From Corallincola platygyrae (GTDB taxonomy: Bacteria > Pseudomonadota > Gammaproteobacteria > Enterobacterales > Neiellaceae): a stretch of DNA of 64,000 nucleotides. The stretch is taken from positions 1 to 64,000 of the forward strand of contig NZ_BAABLI010000031.1 of NCBI RefSeq assembly GCF_039544265.1, read 5' to 3'. The notes under the pieces are model-generated. The model saw nothing but the letters and a program-made list of their open reading frames with translations, was not told where the DNA came from and did no database searches. A program made the translations under genes and the position numbers. Positions within the stretch are counted from its first letter, which is position 1. Each line of letters begins with the position of its first letter. Of this stretch, positions 29,426 to 38,670 are shown piece after piece.

Positions 29426-30330
29426 CAGCTGGCCCCTTCTGAAGCAATAATGCCTGCAAGCCCTAACAAACCTGACGAATCCAGATTTGCAGAAACGGCC
29501 GCTTCAGGCTCAAAAGATGACACAGGAATAAAGAAGTTGGCGGACAGTAGTTCAATAATCAGCTCTGAATGAGCGCCCGGCAGTGACACCAATATCTGCT
29601 TCACAGGCGGTTGACGTAGCTGACTCTCGAAATAATCCAACGAGCGCTGTGCTTCCAGGCTCAAATTATCCACCACACCAGTACGCAACTCTTCTGGTGT
29701 CATTGTCGCCAGCAGGTCATAACCTCGAACCCGGCGTGAAAAGTAAAGCATGCCCTGTTTAACGATCACCAACAGCAGCTCTTCATTTTCTTGCTGAATA
29801 ACCAACAACTGGGCTTCATCTATCACCGGAAACAGTTTTGGCAGATTTAACTCATCTACGCATACATTGCTCAGTGGCAATTTGGCACTATGAAGTACGT
29901 CCACCATGGGTTTAAGCACACTGGTATCGGCGCACACGACATTGATCTTATCGGCACCTGCAGGCTGTACCGGCAACTCAAAATAATCCAACGCCATCTG
30001 ATCTGGGGGGATAGGAACAAGATCCTTGATAGCCCATGATAGCGCTTGGGCCAGTTCAGACTCATCAACCCTGGGTCGGTCGACTTGAACAATGTGATAA
30101 TGCTTTGGGCCCAGGGTAATTTGGCAATCGGAAGCATTGGCAGGAAGAGCCTCCGCGCTGCTATGAAGCGCCGCGTCAAAATCCTGCTCCGCTGAGAGGC
30201 TTAAGCGCTCCGCAGAAATAGTACTGGGTGCGCCGGCATGATAGCGACATAGGGTAAGAGTGTCGTTTCCAACTCTTACACCAATGCGCTCTCCAGACGC
30301 TTTGCGGCCAAAAAGACGACCGAGCGGCAT
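29425..30330 (-). CDS. mshI: MSHA PilM-like actin-fold protein MshI
   Basis: A 301-residue protein of the PilM/ActA-fold type that gives the cytoplasmic part of the alignment complex. It lacks a signal peptide or membrane helix. It is the first gene of the MSHA run, with GGGAG six bases before the ATG and a promoter candidate 70-100 bases upstream. Confidence 0.88.
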   Translation of the reverse strand: MPLGRLFGRKASGERIGVRVGNDTLTLCRYHAGAPSTISAERLSLSAEQDFDAALHSSAEALPANASDCQITLGPKHYHIVQVDRPRVDESELAQALSWAIKDLVPIPPDQMALDYFELPVQPAGADKINVVCADTSVLKPMVDVLHSAKLPLSNVCVDELNLPKLFPVIDEAQLLVIQQENEELLLVIVKQGMLYFSRRVRGYDLLATMTPEELRTGVVDNLSLEAQRSLDYFESQLRQPPVKQILVSLPGAHSELIIELLSANFFIPVSSFEPEAAVSANLDSSGLLGLAGIIASEGAS

Positions 30331-30399
30331 GTAAATCTCCCGTTGTAAGCCTCTGTAGGGCTTTTAGATGAGGTTACAGTTTTCACCGTATCGTTTAGG

Positions 30400-30427
30400 A
30401 TTATCGCTGAAAAGGCTCTGTTATCAA
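30400..30427 (-). promoter_or_regulatory. Sigma-70-like promoter for the MSHA cluster
   Basis: Read on the minus strand, TTGATA (30427-30422) and GATAAT (30405-30400) are separated by 16 bases, close to the sigma-70 consensus. It lies 70 bases upstream of mshI, the first gene of the 18-kb run. The choice is by eye, with no transcript data. Confidence 0.6.
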
Positions 30428-30455
30428 TAAACCAAAACTCTAAACTGTTGTCTCT

Positions 30456-31475
30456 GTGGCAAAAATTGACGAACTTCTAATAAAAATGCGAGCTCTCAAG
30501 CACTCCTCCCCACTTCAGGAGCTCTCTCTGCCTGTCTGTCGCCGACATAATGTGCGCTTGTTTATAAAGCGTGATGACCTACTGCACCCGCAGATTTCCG
30601 GCAATAAATGGAGAAAACTGAAGTTCACCTTACTCAAAGCAGCATCCGAAAGTCGGGAGCAAATTGTTAGTTTTGGTGGCGCTTTCTCCAATCATATTGC
30701 CGCACTGGCGGCCGCTGGTAGCGCATACGGGTTTAAAACCACAGGCATTATTCGAGGCGAAGCGGATCCTGATAATCCGACCCTGAGATGGGCGCAACAA
30801 CAGGGGATGGAACTGAAATTTGTCGATCGCTCCATCTACCGCCAGCGTCACGACTCTGAATACCTCACCAAACTGCATTCAGAATTTCCCAAGGCGCTGA
30901 TTGTGCCAGAGGGCGGCACTTCAAAAGATGCCCTGGCAGGCGTGGGGGAGTTATTGGATGAGATCCACGCTCAGATGGACATGCCAATCGATAGCTTGGT
31001 GACGGCAGTAGGATCAGGAGGCACCTTGGCCGGACTTATTGCCAAAGATCAAAGCAACCTCCAGCTCCTGGGAGTGCCCGTCGTCAAAGACGCCAGCCTG
31101 GAAAGTAAAATCCGGGGCCTATTGGAAGGAATAGAGCGAGAAAATGATGAGAATTGGAAGCTTATGATCGAGCCTTCCTGGGGAGGATACGGAAAAGTAC
31201 CAGCGCATCTTGCTACCGAACTAAACTCGCTGGCAGAGCAACTGGAAGTCCCCTTGGAGCCGGTATACACAGGCAAAGCCTTTTTGACCATGCTGGCAGC
31301 CATTGAAAGCCAAACCATCCCGTCAGGCAGTCGGGTTGTTTTTCTTCACACAGGTGGCCTGCAAGGTTTAAAAGGGCTGGCCTATCGAAATATTTTTCAT
31401 ACACCAGCCCAGTGGCTAAAAGGCCTACCAGAAGATCTATCTGCTGAACTTAATGCATTAAGAAAAATGGCCTAA
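30456..31475 (+). CDS. PLP enzyme of the ACC deaminase/D-cysteine desulfhydrase family
   Basis: A 339-residue fold-type II PLP enzyme. The PLP lysine is K51 in SGNKWRKLK, and the SFGGAFSNH and TAVGSGGT motifs bind the cofactor phosphate. In gammaproteobacteria such proteins are usually D-cysteine desulfhydrases (pyruvate, ammonia and sulfide from D-cysteine), and ACC deaminase activity cannot be excluded. The start is uncertain: GTG at 30456 has no good ribosome site, and ATG at 30486 is an alternative. It is divergent from the MSHA promoter. Confidence 0.82.
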   Translation: MAKIDELLIKMRALKHSSPLQELSLPVCRRHNVRLFIKRDDLLHPQISGNKWRKLKFTLLKAASESREQIVSFGGAFSNHIAALAAAGSAYGFKTTGIIRGEADPDNPTLRWAQQQGMELKFVDRSIYRQRHDSEYLTKLHSEFPKALIVPEGGTSKDALAGVGELLDEIHAQMDMPIDSLVTAVGSGGTLAGLIAKDQSNLQLLGVPVVKDASLESKIRGLLEGIERENDENWKLMIEPSWGGYGKVPAHLATELNSLAEQLEVPLEPVYTGKAFLTMLAAIESQTIPSGSRVVFLHTGGLQGLKGLAYRNIFHTPAQWLKGLPEDLSAELNALRKMA

Positions 31476-31496
31476 AAAGATAAACCAGCACAGAAA

Positions 31497-33410
31497 TCAG
31501 TGCCCTTCGGTGCATTCAGCAACACGTTCCAGCGATTCAGAAAAATAGTGCCCCTGGCCACCAAAGACACCCAGATTCTTCAACGTTCGCCACTCGGCAT
31601 CGGTCTCGACACCCAGCGCAAAGATATTGACCTGATGCTCGCCAATTGCGCTAGAGAGGCTGCGAACAAACAGCTGATTTTCAGGTCGATTCTGTATCTC
31701 TCGTACCACGCTGTGGTCCAGTTTTAGGTAATCAACACTAAGGTCATTGATATACTGGCTGCCCACAACGGTTTGCCCCACCCTATCCACCAACAACTGG
31801 CAGCCTGTAGACTGGATCTGTCTGAGTGGCTCCCGGATTTCAGCCTGATGATGAGTAACATGATATTCAGCGATCTCGATGATCATGCGATGGGCAAGTT
31901 TGGGGTGCGACTTAAGGGTATCCACCAACCAGCTCATGAATTCCTTGTTGAGCAGAGAATCGCAGGACAAGTTAACACTGCAACGTTCAGTATCCGCCTT
32001 TTCGTACTCGAGCAACTTAATCAGCTGTTCGATGATGATTCGGTCAATCTTTGGCAACAGGCCACAGCGAGATGCCATCGGTAGAAACACTCCCGCATTG
32101 ACCAGTTGGCCCTTGTCATCTCGCACTCGCGTCAATACTTCGTGGTGATGAATGCGGCTGCCAGATGCGGTCACGGCACTTTGAGTAAACATGACAAAGG
32201 TGCGACGTGATATCGCATTCTCCAATAATGCACGCCAGCGAACCGAACCCAGCGCCTGCCCTCGTTCAATCACACCATGGTCATACATATACCAGCAGCT
32301 CGGTCCCTGAAGCTGGGCGGCACGCAACGCCATATCAGCCTCTGACAGCACCTGATACGCTTCATCACCCGGGATAAAGTTGGCCACGCCAATATGAAAG
32401 AAGCAATCACGATCCACAAAGTCGGGTAATGCCAGCCGCCTGAAGCCTCGAAGCATTTTGTTGGCCAGATCATCAACCTCACGGGGCATCAGGTTTGGTA
32501 CCAGCGCGGCAAAGTCAGCCGATGAGCGACGCGCGATCACCGCATCGGTACAACTGGACAGCAGCTGACTTAAAATATCACTGAACTCTGCGACCAGCTC
32601 CGCCACCTGGTGCTCATCCAATCTCTCTTTGACCAGATCCAGTTCCTGCAGCTGCACCAAATACACCACGCCGGTGCTATTGCTCTCACCGTCTTTCAGT
32701 GCAGCCTCTAAGCGGTTGTCGAAGAAACGACGATTACCGAAACCCGACTCCATATCGGTAAAAGTACTGTCACGGATAAACTGATCAAAGCGGGAGCGCT
32801 CCTGCTGCGCCTGTTGGATCTGAGACACAAGCATATCCAGGGCCTGGCTGACCACTTCAGGGGATTCGTTCTGCTGCTTACTGACCAATTCACCATTCAT
32901 CAAGGCCTTGGCACGTTTTTCCATGCAAACAAGACCACTGAGTTGTGCATCCAGCGCTTGCCTCTGACGATAGAGCAATCCTGCGCCAGCCAATAAAAAC
33001 AGCATGATCAGTCCACCAAATGGCGAACTCAGAACAACAACGACCGGGTGGCGAAACCAAATTGACAGTGTCAAAGCCTGCTCCGCCTGAACAACCATTC
33101 GAGATTCACTAGGCCAGATCGTCTGCACTGACGAAGGAGAAAAGCGCGCTTTAACCTCTCCATTCTGTTTGAGTTCAACAGCAATTAACTCAGGTGTAAG
33201 CGCCAAAAAATCCAACACGTTTTGTTGTTGCAAACTGCGCTGCAGCGTATCGGCGTCGCTGCCCAAAAGAACCTTAATTGATGAGGCTTGCTCAGCTTGC
33301 ACTGCCGAGCGCTGCCAAACCAAGGCGATACTCGTAAGCAACAAAAACAGCGCCATAGCACCTCCGAGAAGGCGGGCTTGATTACGTTTTATTGCCTGTA
33401 ACACGTCCAT
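31497..33410 (-). CDS. csrD: CsrD/MshH-type degenerate GGDEF-EAL protein
   Basis: A 637-residue membrane protein. Two membrane helices (about 14-33 and 122-145) enclose a periplasmic loop, followed by a coiled coil and GGDEF- and EAL-like domains. Both domains look inactive: the GGDEF signature is SSADF (about residue 294), the EAL motif is EVL (about 425), and the DDFG motif is VDRVG (about 543). This is the CsrD pattern, whose E. coli member directs RNase E decay of CsrB/CsrC RNAs instead of making or cutting c-di-GMP. In Vibrio the equivalent gene, mshH, heads the MSHA locus. Confidence 0.85.
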   Translation of the reverse strand: MDVLQAIKRNQARLLGGAMALFLLLTSIALVWQRSAVQAEQASSIKVLLGSDADTLQRSLQQQNVLDFLALTPELIAVELKQNGEVKARFSPSSVQTIWPSESRMVVQAEQALTLSIWFRHPVVVVLSSPFGGLIMLFLLAGAGLLYRQRQALDAQLSGLVCMEKRAKALMNGELVSKQQNESPEVVSQALDMLVSQIQQAQQERSRFDQFIRDSTFTDMESGFGNRRFFDNRLEAALKDGESNSTGVVYLVQLQELDLVKERLDEHQVAELVAEFSDILSQLLSSCTDAVIARRSSADFAALVPNLMPREVDDLANKMLRGFRRLALPDFVDRDCFFHIGVANFIPGDEAYQVLSEADMALRAAQLQGPSCWYMYDHGVIERGQALGSVRWRALLENAISRRTFVMFTQSAVTASGSRIHHHEVLTRVRDDKGQLVNAGVFLPMASRCGLLPKIDRIIIEQLIKLLEYEKADTERCSVNLSCDSLLNKEFMSWLVDTLKSHPKLAHRMIIEIAEYHVTHHQAEIREPLRQIQSTGCQLLVDRVGQTVVGSQYINDLSVDYLKLDHSVVREIQNRPENQLFVRSLSSAIGEHQVNIFALGVETDAEWRTLKNLGVFGGQGHYFSESLERVAECTEGH

Positions 33411-33446
33411 CTGTATTCCTTTACTGCTTTCAGGTTTGCACCTTGT

Positions 33447-34637
33447 TTAGCTGGCCCACTGTTGCTGCCAGCTCGTCAACTCATTACCAATCATCGGTTG
33501 CGCGGCATAGTACCCCTGACAATAGTCACAACCAAGTGCCGTCATCAACTGCCAGCATGCATGGTCTTCAACACCTTCGGCGACTGTCGACAAACCCAGC
33601 CTTTTCGCGATATCTAAACTGGCTTCGACAATCGCCCGCAACTTAGGTTTTTGCGCAGCATCGCGAACGAAGCTCTGATCTATCTTCAACTCTGTAAAAG
33701 GTACCTGGCCCAGTTTCTCAAACGAAGAGTAGCCTGTGCCAAAATCATCGATGGCCAACTGCACACCATTCATACGCAAACGCGCCATCGTTTCGATCAT
33801 TGAGCCCAGGTTGGCCGTTAACTCACACTCTGTCAGTTCAATCATGCACAACTTAGGAGGGATCTGGTATCGCTTAAGTAAGCGCAACAGGCGATCGCTG
33901 AATCGCGTGTCTGTCATTGCATTGGGAGGCAGATTGATGGCCACGGTAAGTTCCTGCCCCCAATTGAGAAACTCACGACACTGCCTCAGTGAAGCGCTGA
34001 TCATGAGTTCGGAGACCAGCTCCATCTCATGCGCACGCTCTAATACCGGGAGAAAGAATCCGGGAGATATCACACCGCGGGTTGGGTGATACCAACGTAC
34101 CAGACTCTCAACACCCACCCACTGACGGTTATCAAAACGCACCTTGGGTTGAAACACAGCTTGGAACTGGCCTTGCTCAAACCCCTCCATTATCTCATGC
34201 AGCGAAAATGGCAGGCCTGCCTGGCCATTGGGAACTGATGGAGGCTTTTTGATTAACAGCTCTGCTAATGCAGAGGGCTGCAAAGGCTTGGATAATGCAC
34301 CAAAGACATTGAGTCCATACTCGGTCGCCATTGCATCAGCGGAGTGAAGTAATATATCAGACTCAGCGCTGACAAGAATAAGCCCGCCCTGATATGCCTT
34401 GCGCCCTAGATGACGAATAAACTCCAGCCCATCCATCTTGGGCATTTGCAGATCGCATATCACCAAATCAAACGCGTTTTCTATCGCCAGTAGCTCAAGC
34501 GCATGATGGCCATCAGTTGCTTGCCAACACTGCTCAACACCGAGTTTTTCCAGCAAAGCCATCTGGATCTGTCGTTGCACCGGCTGATCTTCCACCAGCA
34601 GTACCCGCAGCCGCTTGACCTGCTCCGTTTCTTCCAT
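33447..34637 (-). CDS. REC-EAL c-di-GMP phosphodiesterase response regulator
   Basis: A 396-residue two-domain protein. The receiver domain has phospho-acceptor D62 (LVICDLQMPKMDG) and the switch region LSKP, and the EAL domain starts at about residue 158. The EAL motif reads ESL, but the metal and catalytic positions look intact (NLPPN, IELTE, IDDFGTG, LKIDQSFV, AEGVED, QGYY), so it is probably active. I use the ATG at 34637, which has AGGA five bases upstream, over a TTG opening at 34652. It is 36 bases upstream of csrD on the same strand. No partner kinase is seen here. Confidence 0.88.
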   Translation of the reverse strand: MEETEQVKRLRVLLVEDQPVQRQIQMALLEKLGVEQCWQATDGHHALELLAIENAFDLVICDLQMPKMDGLEFIRHLGRKAYQGGLILVSAESDILLHSADAMATEYGLNVFGALSKPLQPSALAELLIKKPPSVPNGQAGLPFSLHEIMEGFEQGQFQAVFQPKVRFDNRQWVGVESLVRWYHPTRGVISPGFFLPVLERAHEMELVSELMISASLRQCREFLNWGQELTVAINLPPNAMTDTRFSDRLLRLLKRYQIPPKLCMIELTECELTANLGSMIETMARLRMNGVQLAIDDFGTGYSSFEKLGQVPFTELKIDQSFVRDAAQKPKLRAIVEASLDIAKRLGLSTVAEGVEDHACWQLMTALGCDYCQGYYAAQPMIGNELTSWQQQWAS

Positions 34638-34702
34638 GGTTTCCTTCCCCAATGGGCAGCCAGCGCTATACTTATTGAATTGTCCTGCTAGAGGAGAAGC
34701 GG

Positions 34703-35911
34703 ATGTTGACTCTCACTTACCTCAGGATATTGCTGGTAGCCTTCGTAACAGTATATCTACTTGGATGCAGCTCTACGACCTCACTACAGTCTCAAGTAAA
34801 GCCCATTCTCACAGATTCGCTATGGCATGATGTCGCTTTTGCAAAGCGCCCCTCAATCCCATCCCAACAAGCTATCTTTGAGATCTCACCTGAAATGCAA
34901 AACTATCTGGATAACAGTCTCAAAGGGCATAAAAAGGGCAGCTACACTCGGCTGGCAAGGTTGGTTGACCTGCTGCGCAGCAAAGACGAATTGATGCTGG
35001 ACTACGATAACCGTGCCACGCTGACAGTTTCAGAGGCTTATCAACAGCGTTTAGGTAACTGTTTATCACTCTCTTTGATGACCATGGCCATTGCTGATGC
35101 ATGGGAGCTGGATGTCAAACTGCAGCAACCAGATTTTCCGGAGCTTTGGGAGCATAGAAACGATATCTATCTGGTGAGTCAGCACGTTAATGTGCTTATA
35201 GATATTCCGAGAGCCTATGGCGCAGGCGAAGATACCAGTGACAATGCGCATACCATAGATTTCAGCGGTAACCCAAGCCTGCGCTACTTACCTCAAAAAA
35301 CCTTATCAGAAGAGCGCATAATTGCGATGTTCTACAATAATCGCGCAGCTCAGGCGATCACTGAGAAAAACTATGATACTGCCTATTGGTTGAGCAAAGC
35401 CGCATTGCATGCGGACGCAGGGTATATCTCGGGTTACGCCACCTTAGGTGTGGTCTATTCGCGGTCAGGTTATGCGGAAAAAGCAGCGAGCGCCTACAGG
35501 GAGGGGCTCAAGCACCAGCCGGCCCACCCTCTACTACTGGCAAACCTTGCGATTTTGTTGGAGCGCACTGGCGACGTTGACGGTCTTGCTGAAATCCAAC
35601 CACGTTTAGATAAGCTTATCGAAAGCAATCCGTTTCATTACCACGATCAGGGTGAGCTTGCATTTAACGCAGGTGAGTATCGCAAAGCACTCCGGTTTTA
35701 TGAGCGAGGCTTAAAGCTAAGCCCCTATATCCATGACCTGTACTTCGGGCTGGCCAAAAGCTATCACGCCCTTGGCCACAAACAGAAAGCAAAAAAATAC
35801 CTCGAAGTCGCAATGGAGCTCAGCAGTAGTTACGCAACCCAGCAGCGATACAAGCGCAAGTTGGAAGCGCTGCAAGGTCGCATTCCAGCCACGGCACGGA
35901 TCAACCGTTAA
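34703..35911 (+). CDS. Lipoprotein with transglutaminase-like and TPR domains
   Basis: A 402-residue lipoprotein with lipobox YLLGC (Cys22). The N-terminal half resembles a bacterial transglutaminase-like fold, with candidate residues C120 (QRLGNCLSLSLM), H161 and D167 (QHVNVLID). The C-terminal half has about four TPR repeats (from residue 225). The role is unknown. A good ribosome site (GGAG) precedes the ATG. It is divergent from the REC-EAL gene and runs tail-to-tail with the ABC permease with only three bases between stops. Confidence 0.75.
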   Translation: MLTLTYLRILLVAFVTVYLLGCSSTTSLQSQVKPILTDSLWHDVAFAKRPSIPSQQAIFEISPEMQNYLDNSLKGHKKGSYTRLARLVDLLRSKDELMLDYDNRATLTVSEAYQQRLGNCLSLSLMTMAIADAWELDVKLQQPDFPELWEHRNDIYLVSQHVNVLIDIPRAYGAGEDTSDNAHTIDFSGNPSLRYLPQKTLSEERIIAMFYNNRAAQAITEKNYDTAYWLSKAALHADAGYISGYATLGVVYSRSGYAEKAASAYREGLKHQPAHPLLLANLAILLERTGDVDGLAEIQPRLDKLIESNPFHYHDQGELAFNAGEYRKALRFYERGLKLSPYIHDLYFGLAKSYHALGHKQKAKKYLEVAMELSSSYATQQRYKRKLEALQGRIPATARINR

Positions 35912-35914
35912 CGG

Positions 35915-37162
35915 TCAGTTGCCTGCTGCTCTTAACCCTCTGCGATAAGCCGAAATGGCCGGTATCGTGCTGACAACGACGGTTGCGCCAATCACGCTGG
36001 TGAGCATCACTATGTTGGACGAGCTGAGAAAGTTGGCGCTGATATGCAGTCCAAACTCAGCGCTAATAAGGCTCCCTGTTGCCAGCAACAATCCACTCAG
36101 TAGTGCGCCAGCAATGCTTGCCGCAAGCAGCACAATTATCAGCGCCTCGGCTTGGATCAGCCGGAACAGAAACCAGGGCGAAGCGCCAATCAATCGCATC
36201 ACTTGGATCTCTCTTTGCCGCTCTCTGATAGACGCCAGCATCATGGCACTGAGCCCAAGCAAAGAGGCGACCAATATCAGCGCCGAAATCAGTCGCAGTG
36301 TATCTTCCATCACTGCCATCATTTGCCATAGCTCACTCAATGCTACGCCGGGTAGGATCGCCGTCAACGGCTCTGCACGGTAATCGTTGATCGCGCGTTG
36401 GACCTGAAAGGTTGCCATTTTTGATTTCAACCCCACCATCATCGCGGTGATGTTTTTGGGCACCAACATTGCGGGATCGATATGCTCATCGGCACCGGGT
36501 TTGGTGGGTAGTTTAATTCCTTGCTGCCAATTGATATGGATAGCTTCGATACCCTCCAAGCTCACATACAAAGCTTGATCCACAGGAGTGCCGGTAGGCG
36601 CCAGGACCCCCACCACGGTAAACGGCTTATCATCATGGTCACTGAACCCGGTGCTGACTATGCCGTGGGATAAGATAAGGCTCTCTCTCAGCTGATAACC
36701 GAGTTTGCGCGCAACGTCTGCCCCCAATACCACATCAAACAGGCCATCAAATTCTCGACCCTGAGCAAACCGCAGCGTTTGCTGCTGGCCATAACGAAAA
36801 TGGGTGAAATAGTCTTTGCTGGTGCCCATCACCCGGTAGCCTTTGTGTGAGTCCCCCAAAGAGATTGGGATTGTCCAGGCAATATTCGGCATCGCCTGAA
36901 TCTCTTGATAAGTCGACCAGTCGATATTGTTGGTGGCGTTGCCCATTCGAAACACCGAATAAAGCAACAGGTTGACCGAGCTGGTACGCGCGCCAGCAAT
37001 AAGATCGACGCCAGAAACGGTTTGACTGAAGCTTTGTTTGGATTGATGGCGGATGTGTTCAACCCCCAGCAAAACCAGGATACTGACAGTCAGCGCCATC
37101 AAGGTGAGTAGGACCGAACCTTTACGGCTAAGCAGACTTTTCCAACTGAGGCGTAAAAACAT
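35915..37162 (-). CDS. ABC transporter permease, FtsX/MacB type (Zrg-like)
   Basis: A 415-residue FtsX-family permease with four membrane helices (about 18-36, 285-310, 335-355 and 375-400) and a large periplasmic MacB-like core between the first two. It forms the membrane part of the ABC transporter with the ATPase gene that overlaps it (TGATG). FtsX-type permeases next to DUF3299 and DUF2796 genes form Zrg zinc-response systems in Vibrio. Whether it exports or helps take up zinc is not shown by sequence. Confidence 0.82.
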   Translation of the reverse strand: MFLRLSWKSLLSRKGSVLLTLMALTVSILVLLGVEHIRHQSKQSFSQTVSGVDLIAGARTSSVNLLLYSVFRMGNATNNIDWSTYQEIQAMPNIAWTIPISLGDSHKGYRVMGTSKDYFTHFRYGQQQTLRFAQGREFDGLFDVVLGADVARKLGYQLRESLILSHGIVSTGFSDHDDKPFTVVGVLAPTGTPVDQALYVSLEGIEAIHINWQQGIKLPTKPGADEHIDPAMLVPKNITAMMVGLKSKMATFQVQRAINDYRAEPLTAILPGVALSELWQMMAVMEDTLRLISALILVASLLGLSAMMLASIRERQREIQVMRLIGASPWFLFRLIQAEALIIVLLAASIAGALLSGLLLATGSLISAEFGLHISANFLSSSNIVMLTSVIGATVVVSTIPAISAYRRGLRAAGN

Positions 37163-37851
37163 CAGGCCACCTCCGCAGCTTGGTTGATCTCAACTATCGA
37201 CTCATGCCGGCTGAAATGGCTGGCAAGCTCATCTTCATGGCTGACAAACACTAAAGTCGCAGGCTGCTCAGTCAGCAGCTCCTTCAACAATGTCATAAAC
37301 TGGTCGCGATTTTTCTTGTCCAGTGCCGATGTTGGCTCGTCCATAATCAGCAGTTCCGGGCGGTTAACCAAAGCTCGGGCGATTGCTACCCGTTGTTGCT
37401 GCCCCACGCTCAACTGGCTGCTTGCCTTGTGCCACAGCGACTTAGGAATGTTCAGGTGCGACAATAGATCTTCTGCTGACCGACTGGCGCCTCTGCCACT
37501 GGTGCCACTGGTGCCACTGGCAAAATGGCTGGCCAACCGCACATTGTCGAGCGCACTGAGGTAAGGCACCAGGTTAAATTGCTGAAATACACAGCCTATG
37601 TGATTGGCACGAAACTTATCCCGCTGACGAGCACTCATCTGATCCAATCGATGACCGCAGATCTCAATCTCGCCCGTCGAGGCAGGAAAGATACCATTGA
37701 GTAGGTTGATCAATGTGGTTTTGCCTGAGCCAGATGGCCCTTGCAAAAATACCTGCTCGCCAGCGTCGGCTGACCACTCAGGTATATTCAACACTGGCAC
37801 GTTTGGCTGCTCAGCGTAAGCATATGAAAGCGCGCGAATAACTATCGACAT
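37162..37851 (-). CDS. ABC transporter ATPase (LolD/MacB type, Zrg-like)
   Basis: A 229-residue ATPase. Walker A is GPSGSGKTT at 38-46, Q-loop VFQQFNL, signature LSVGQQQR and Walker B LLIMDEPTS. It has an SGTSGTSG insert near residue 112 made by a 9-bp tandem repeat. It probably forms a mechanotransmission-type complex with the FtsX-like permease. Its start lies 67 bases from a Zur-box-like palindrome, so zinc control is likely. Confidence 0.9.
   Translation of the reverse strand: MSIVIRALSYAYAEQPNVPVLNIPEWSADAGEQVFLQGPSGSGKTTLINLLNGIFPASTGEIEICGHRLDQMSARQRDKFRANHIGCVFQQFNLVPYLSALDNVRLASHFASGTSGTSGRGASRSAEDLLSHLNIPKSLWHKASSQLSVGQQQRVAIARALVNRPELLIMDEPTSALDKKNRDQFMTLLKELLTEQPATLVFVSHEDELASHFSRHESIVEINQAAEVA
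37496..37522 (+). repeat. Nine-base tandem repeat in the ABC ATPase gene
   Basis: CCACTGGTG is repeated twice exactly, followed by CCACTGGCA. On the coding strand this gives a repeating Ser/Gly/Thr motif. Copy number changes would keep the frame. Confidence 0.85.
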
Positions 37852-37917
37852 GGTAATCTATTCTGCTCGGGCAATTTGAAGGCAGTCCCACGCTTTGCAA
37901 GATAGTTCCCGCATGGG

Positions 37918-37932
37918 CGTTATGATATAACG
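37918..37932. promoter_or_regulatory. Zur-box candidate between the ABC ATPase and DUF3299 genes
   Basis: CGTTATGATATAACG is a perfect palindrome (six-base arms, three-base centre). It contains the GTTAT-N2-ATAAC type core of gammaproteobacterial Zur sites. It lies 43 bases before the DUF3299 start and 67 bases before the ATPase start, so it could repress both directions. Confidence 0.7.
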
Positions 37933-37974
37933 TCGGTATTGATACACGTTTATGACTCCTCAGGAAAGACCGCT

Positions 37975-38604
37975 GTGAATCGGATCCAACCTAATCGCAC
38001 TTCTATCGCTCGTGCTTTGATGTTTCTCATGTTTTGTTTTGGCATTGTGTCGTGCAGTGAGCCAGGTTATGAGGCTGCCCCTCAAGCCGGCCCAACGGCC
38101 GATGCCAAACCGAAGGAATACCAGACCATCCAATGGATCGAGCTGATGCCTACTGAGGACCTAGATGCCTTGCTCAACCCACCAGAGTTCTTGGGTAGTA
38201 TTGCAGACGGCTCAGATGAAGATTTGGCCGACAGTAAACTTCAGCTTGATGCCAGCAATGTTGGTGATAGCCCGTATGAGCAAGCCTTGGTTTCCACCCG
38301 TGTCATCGAAGAGATGAACAATCAAGCCATTCGTCTTCCAGCGTTTGTGGTGCCACTGGATTTTGATGACACCATGGTTACCAAGGAATTTTTCCTGGTG
38401 CCGTTTTTCGGCGCTTGCATCCATGTGCCACCACCACCACCCAACCAGATCATTTACGTTAAGCACCCTAAAGGCGTGCAGTTAGGGTCGCTTTACGACG
38501 TGTTCTGGTTCTCGGGAACCATCAAAACCGAGATGATCGAAAATGATATGGCGAAAGCCGCCTATACCATGCAGATCGATCAAATCGAGCCTTATCTGGA
38601 TTAA
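37975..38604 (+). CDS. DUF3299 lipoprotein (Zrg-like)
   Basis: A 209-residue predicted lipoprotein (lipobox GIVSC, Cys27) with a DUF3299 C-terminal domain (FVVPLDFDD, FLVPFFGACIHVPPPPPNQIIYV). The reading frame opens at a TTG at 37939, but the GTG at 37975 is preferred. It gives a proper signal and has AGGA nine bases upstream, and it leaves the Zur-box palindrome in untranslated DNA. DUF3299 proteins have no proven activity, and association with the FtsX-type transporter and Zur suggests a zinc-handling role. Confidence 0.85.
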   Translation: MNRIQPNRTSIARALMFLMFCFGIVSCSEPGYEAAPQAGPTADAKPKEYQTIQWIELMPTEDLDALLNPPEFLGSIADGSDEDLADSKLQLDASNVGDSPYEQALVSTRVIEEMNNQAIRLPAFVVPLDFDDTMVTKEFFLVPFFGACIHVPPPPPNQIIYVKHPKGVQLGSLYDVFWFSGTIKTEMIENDMAKAAYTMQIDQIEPYLD

Positions 38605-38625
38605 TCTTTTTCGGACTCATCATAG

Positions 38626-38652
38626 AGGCCCAGCGAACAGCTAGCTGGGCCT
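38626..38652. terminator. Hairpin between convergent DUF3299 and dihydroorotase genes
   Basis: AGGCCCAGC, a nine-base loop and GCTGGGCCT form a perfect nine-base stem between the two convergent genes. No clear T-tract follows in either direction, so it may be a weak terminator or stabilise mRNA ends. Confidence 0.55.
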
Positions 38653-38670
38653 AATTCAAACAAAGCAGGT

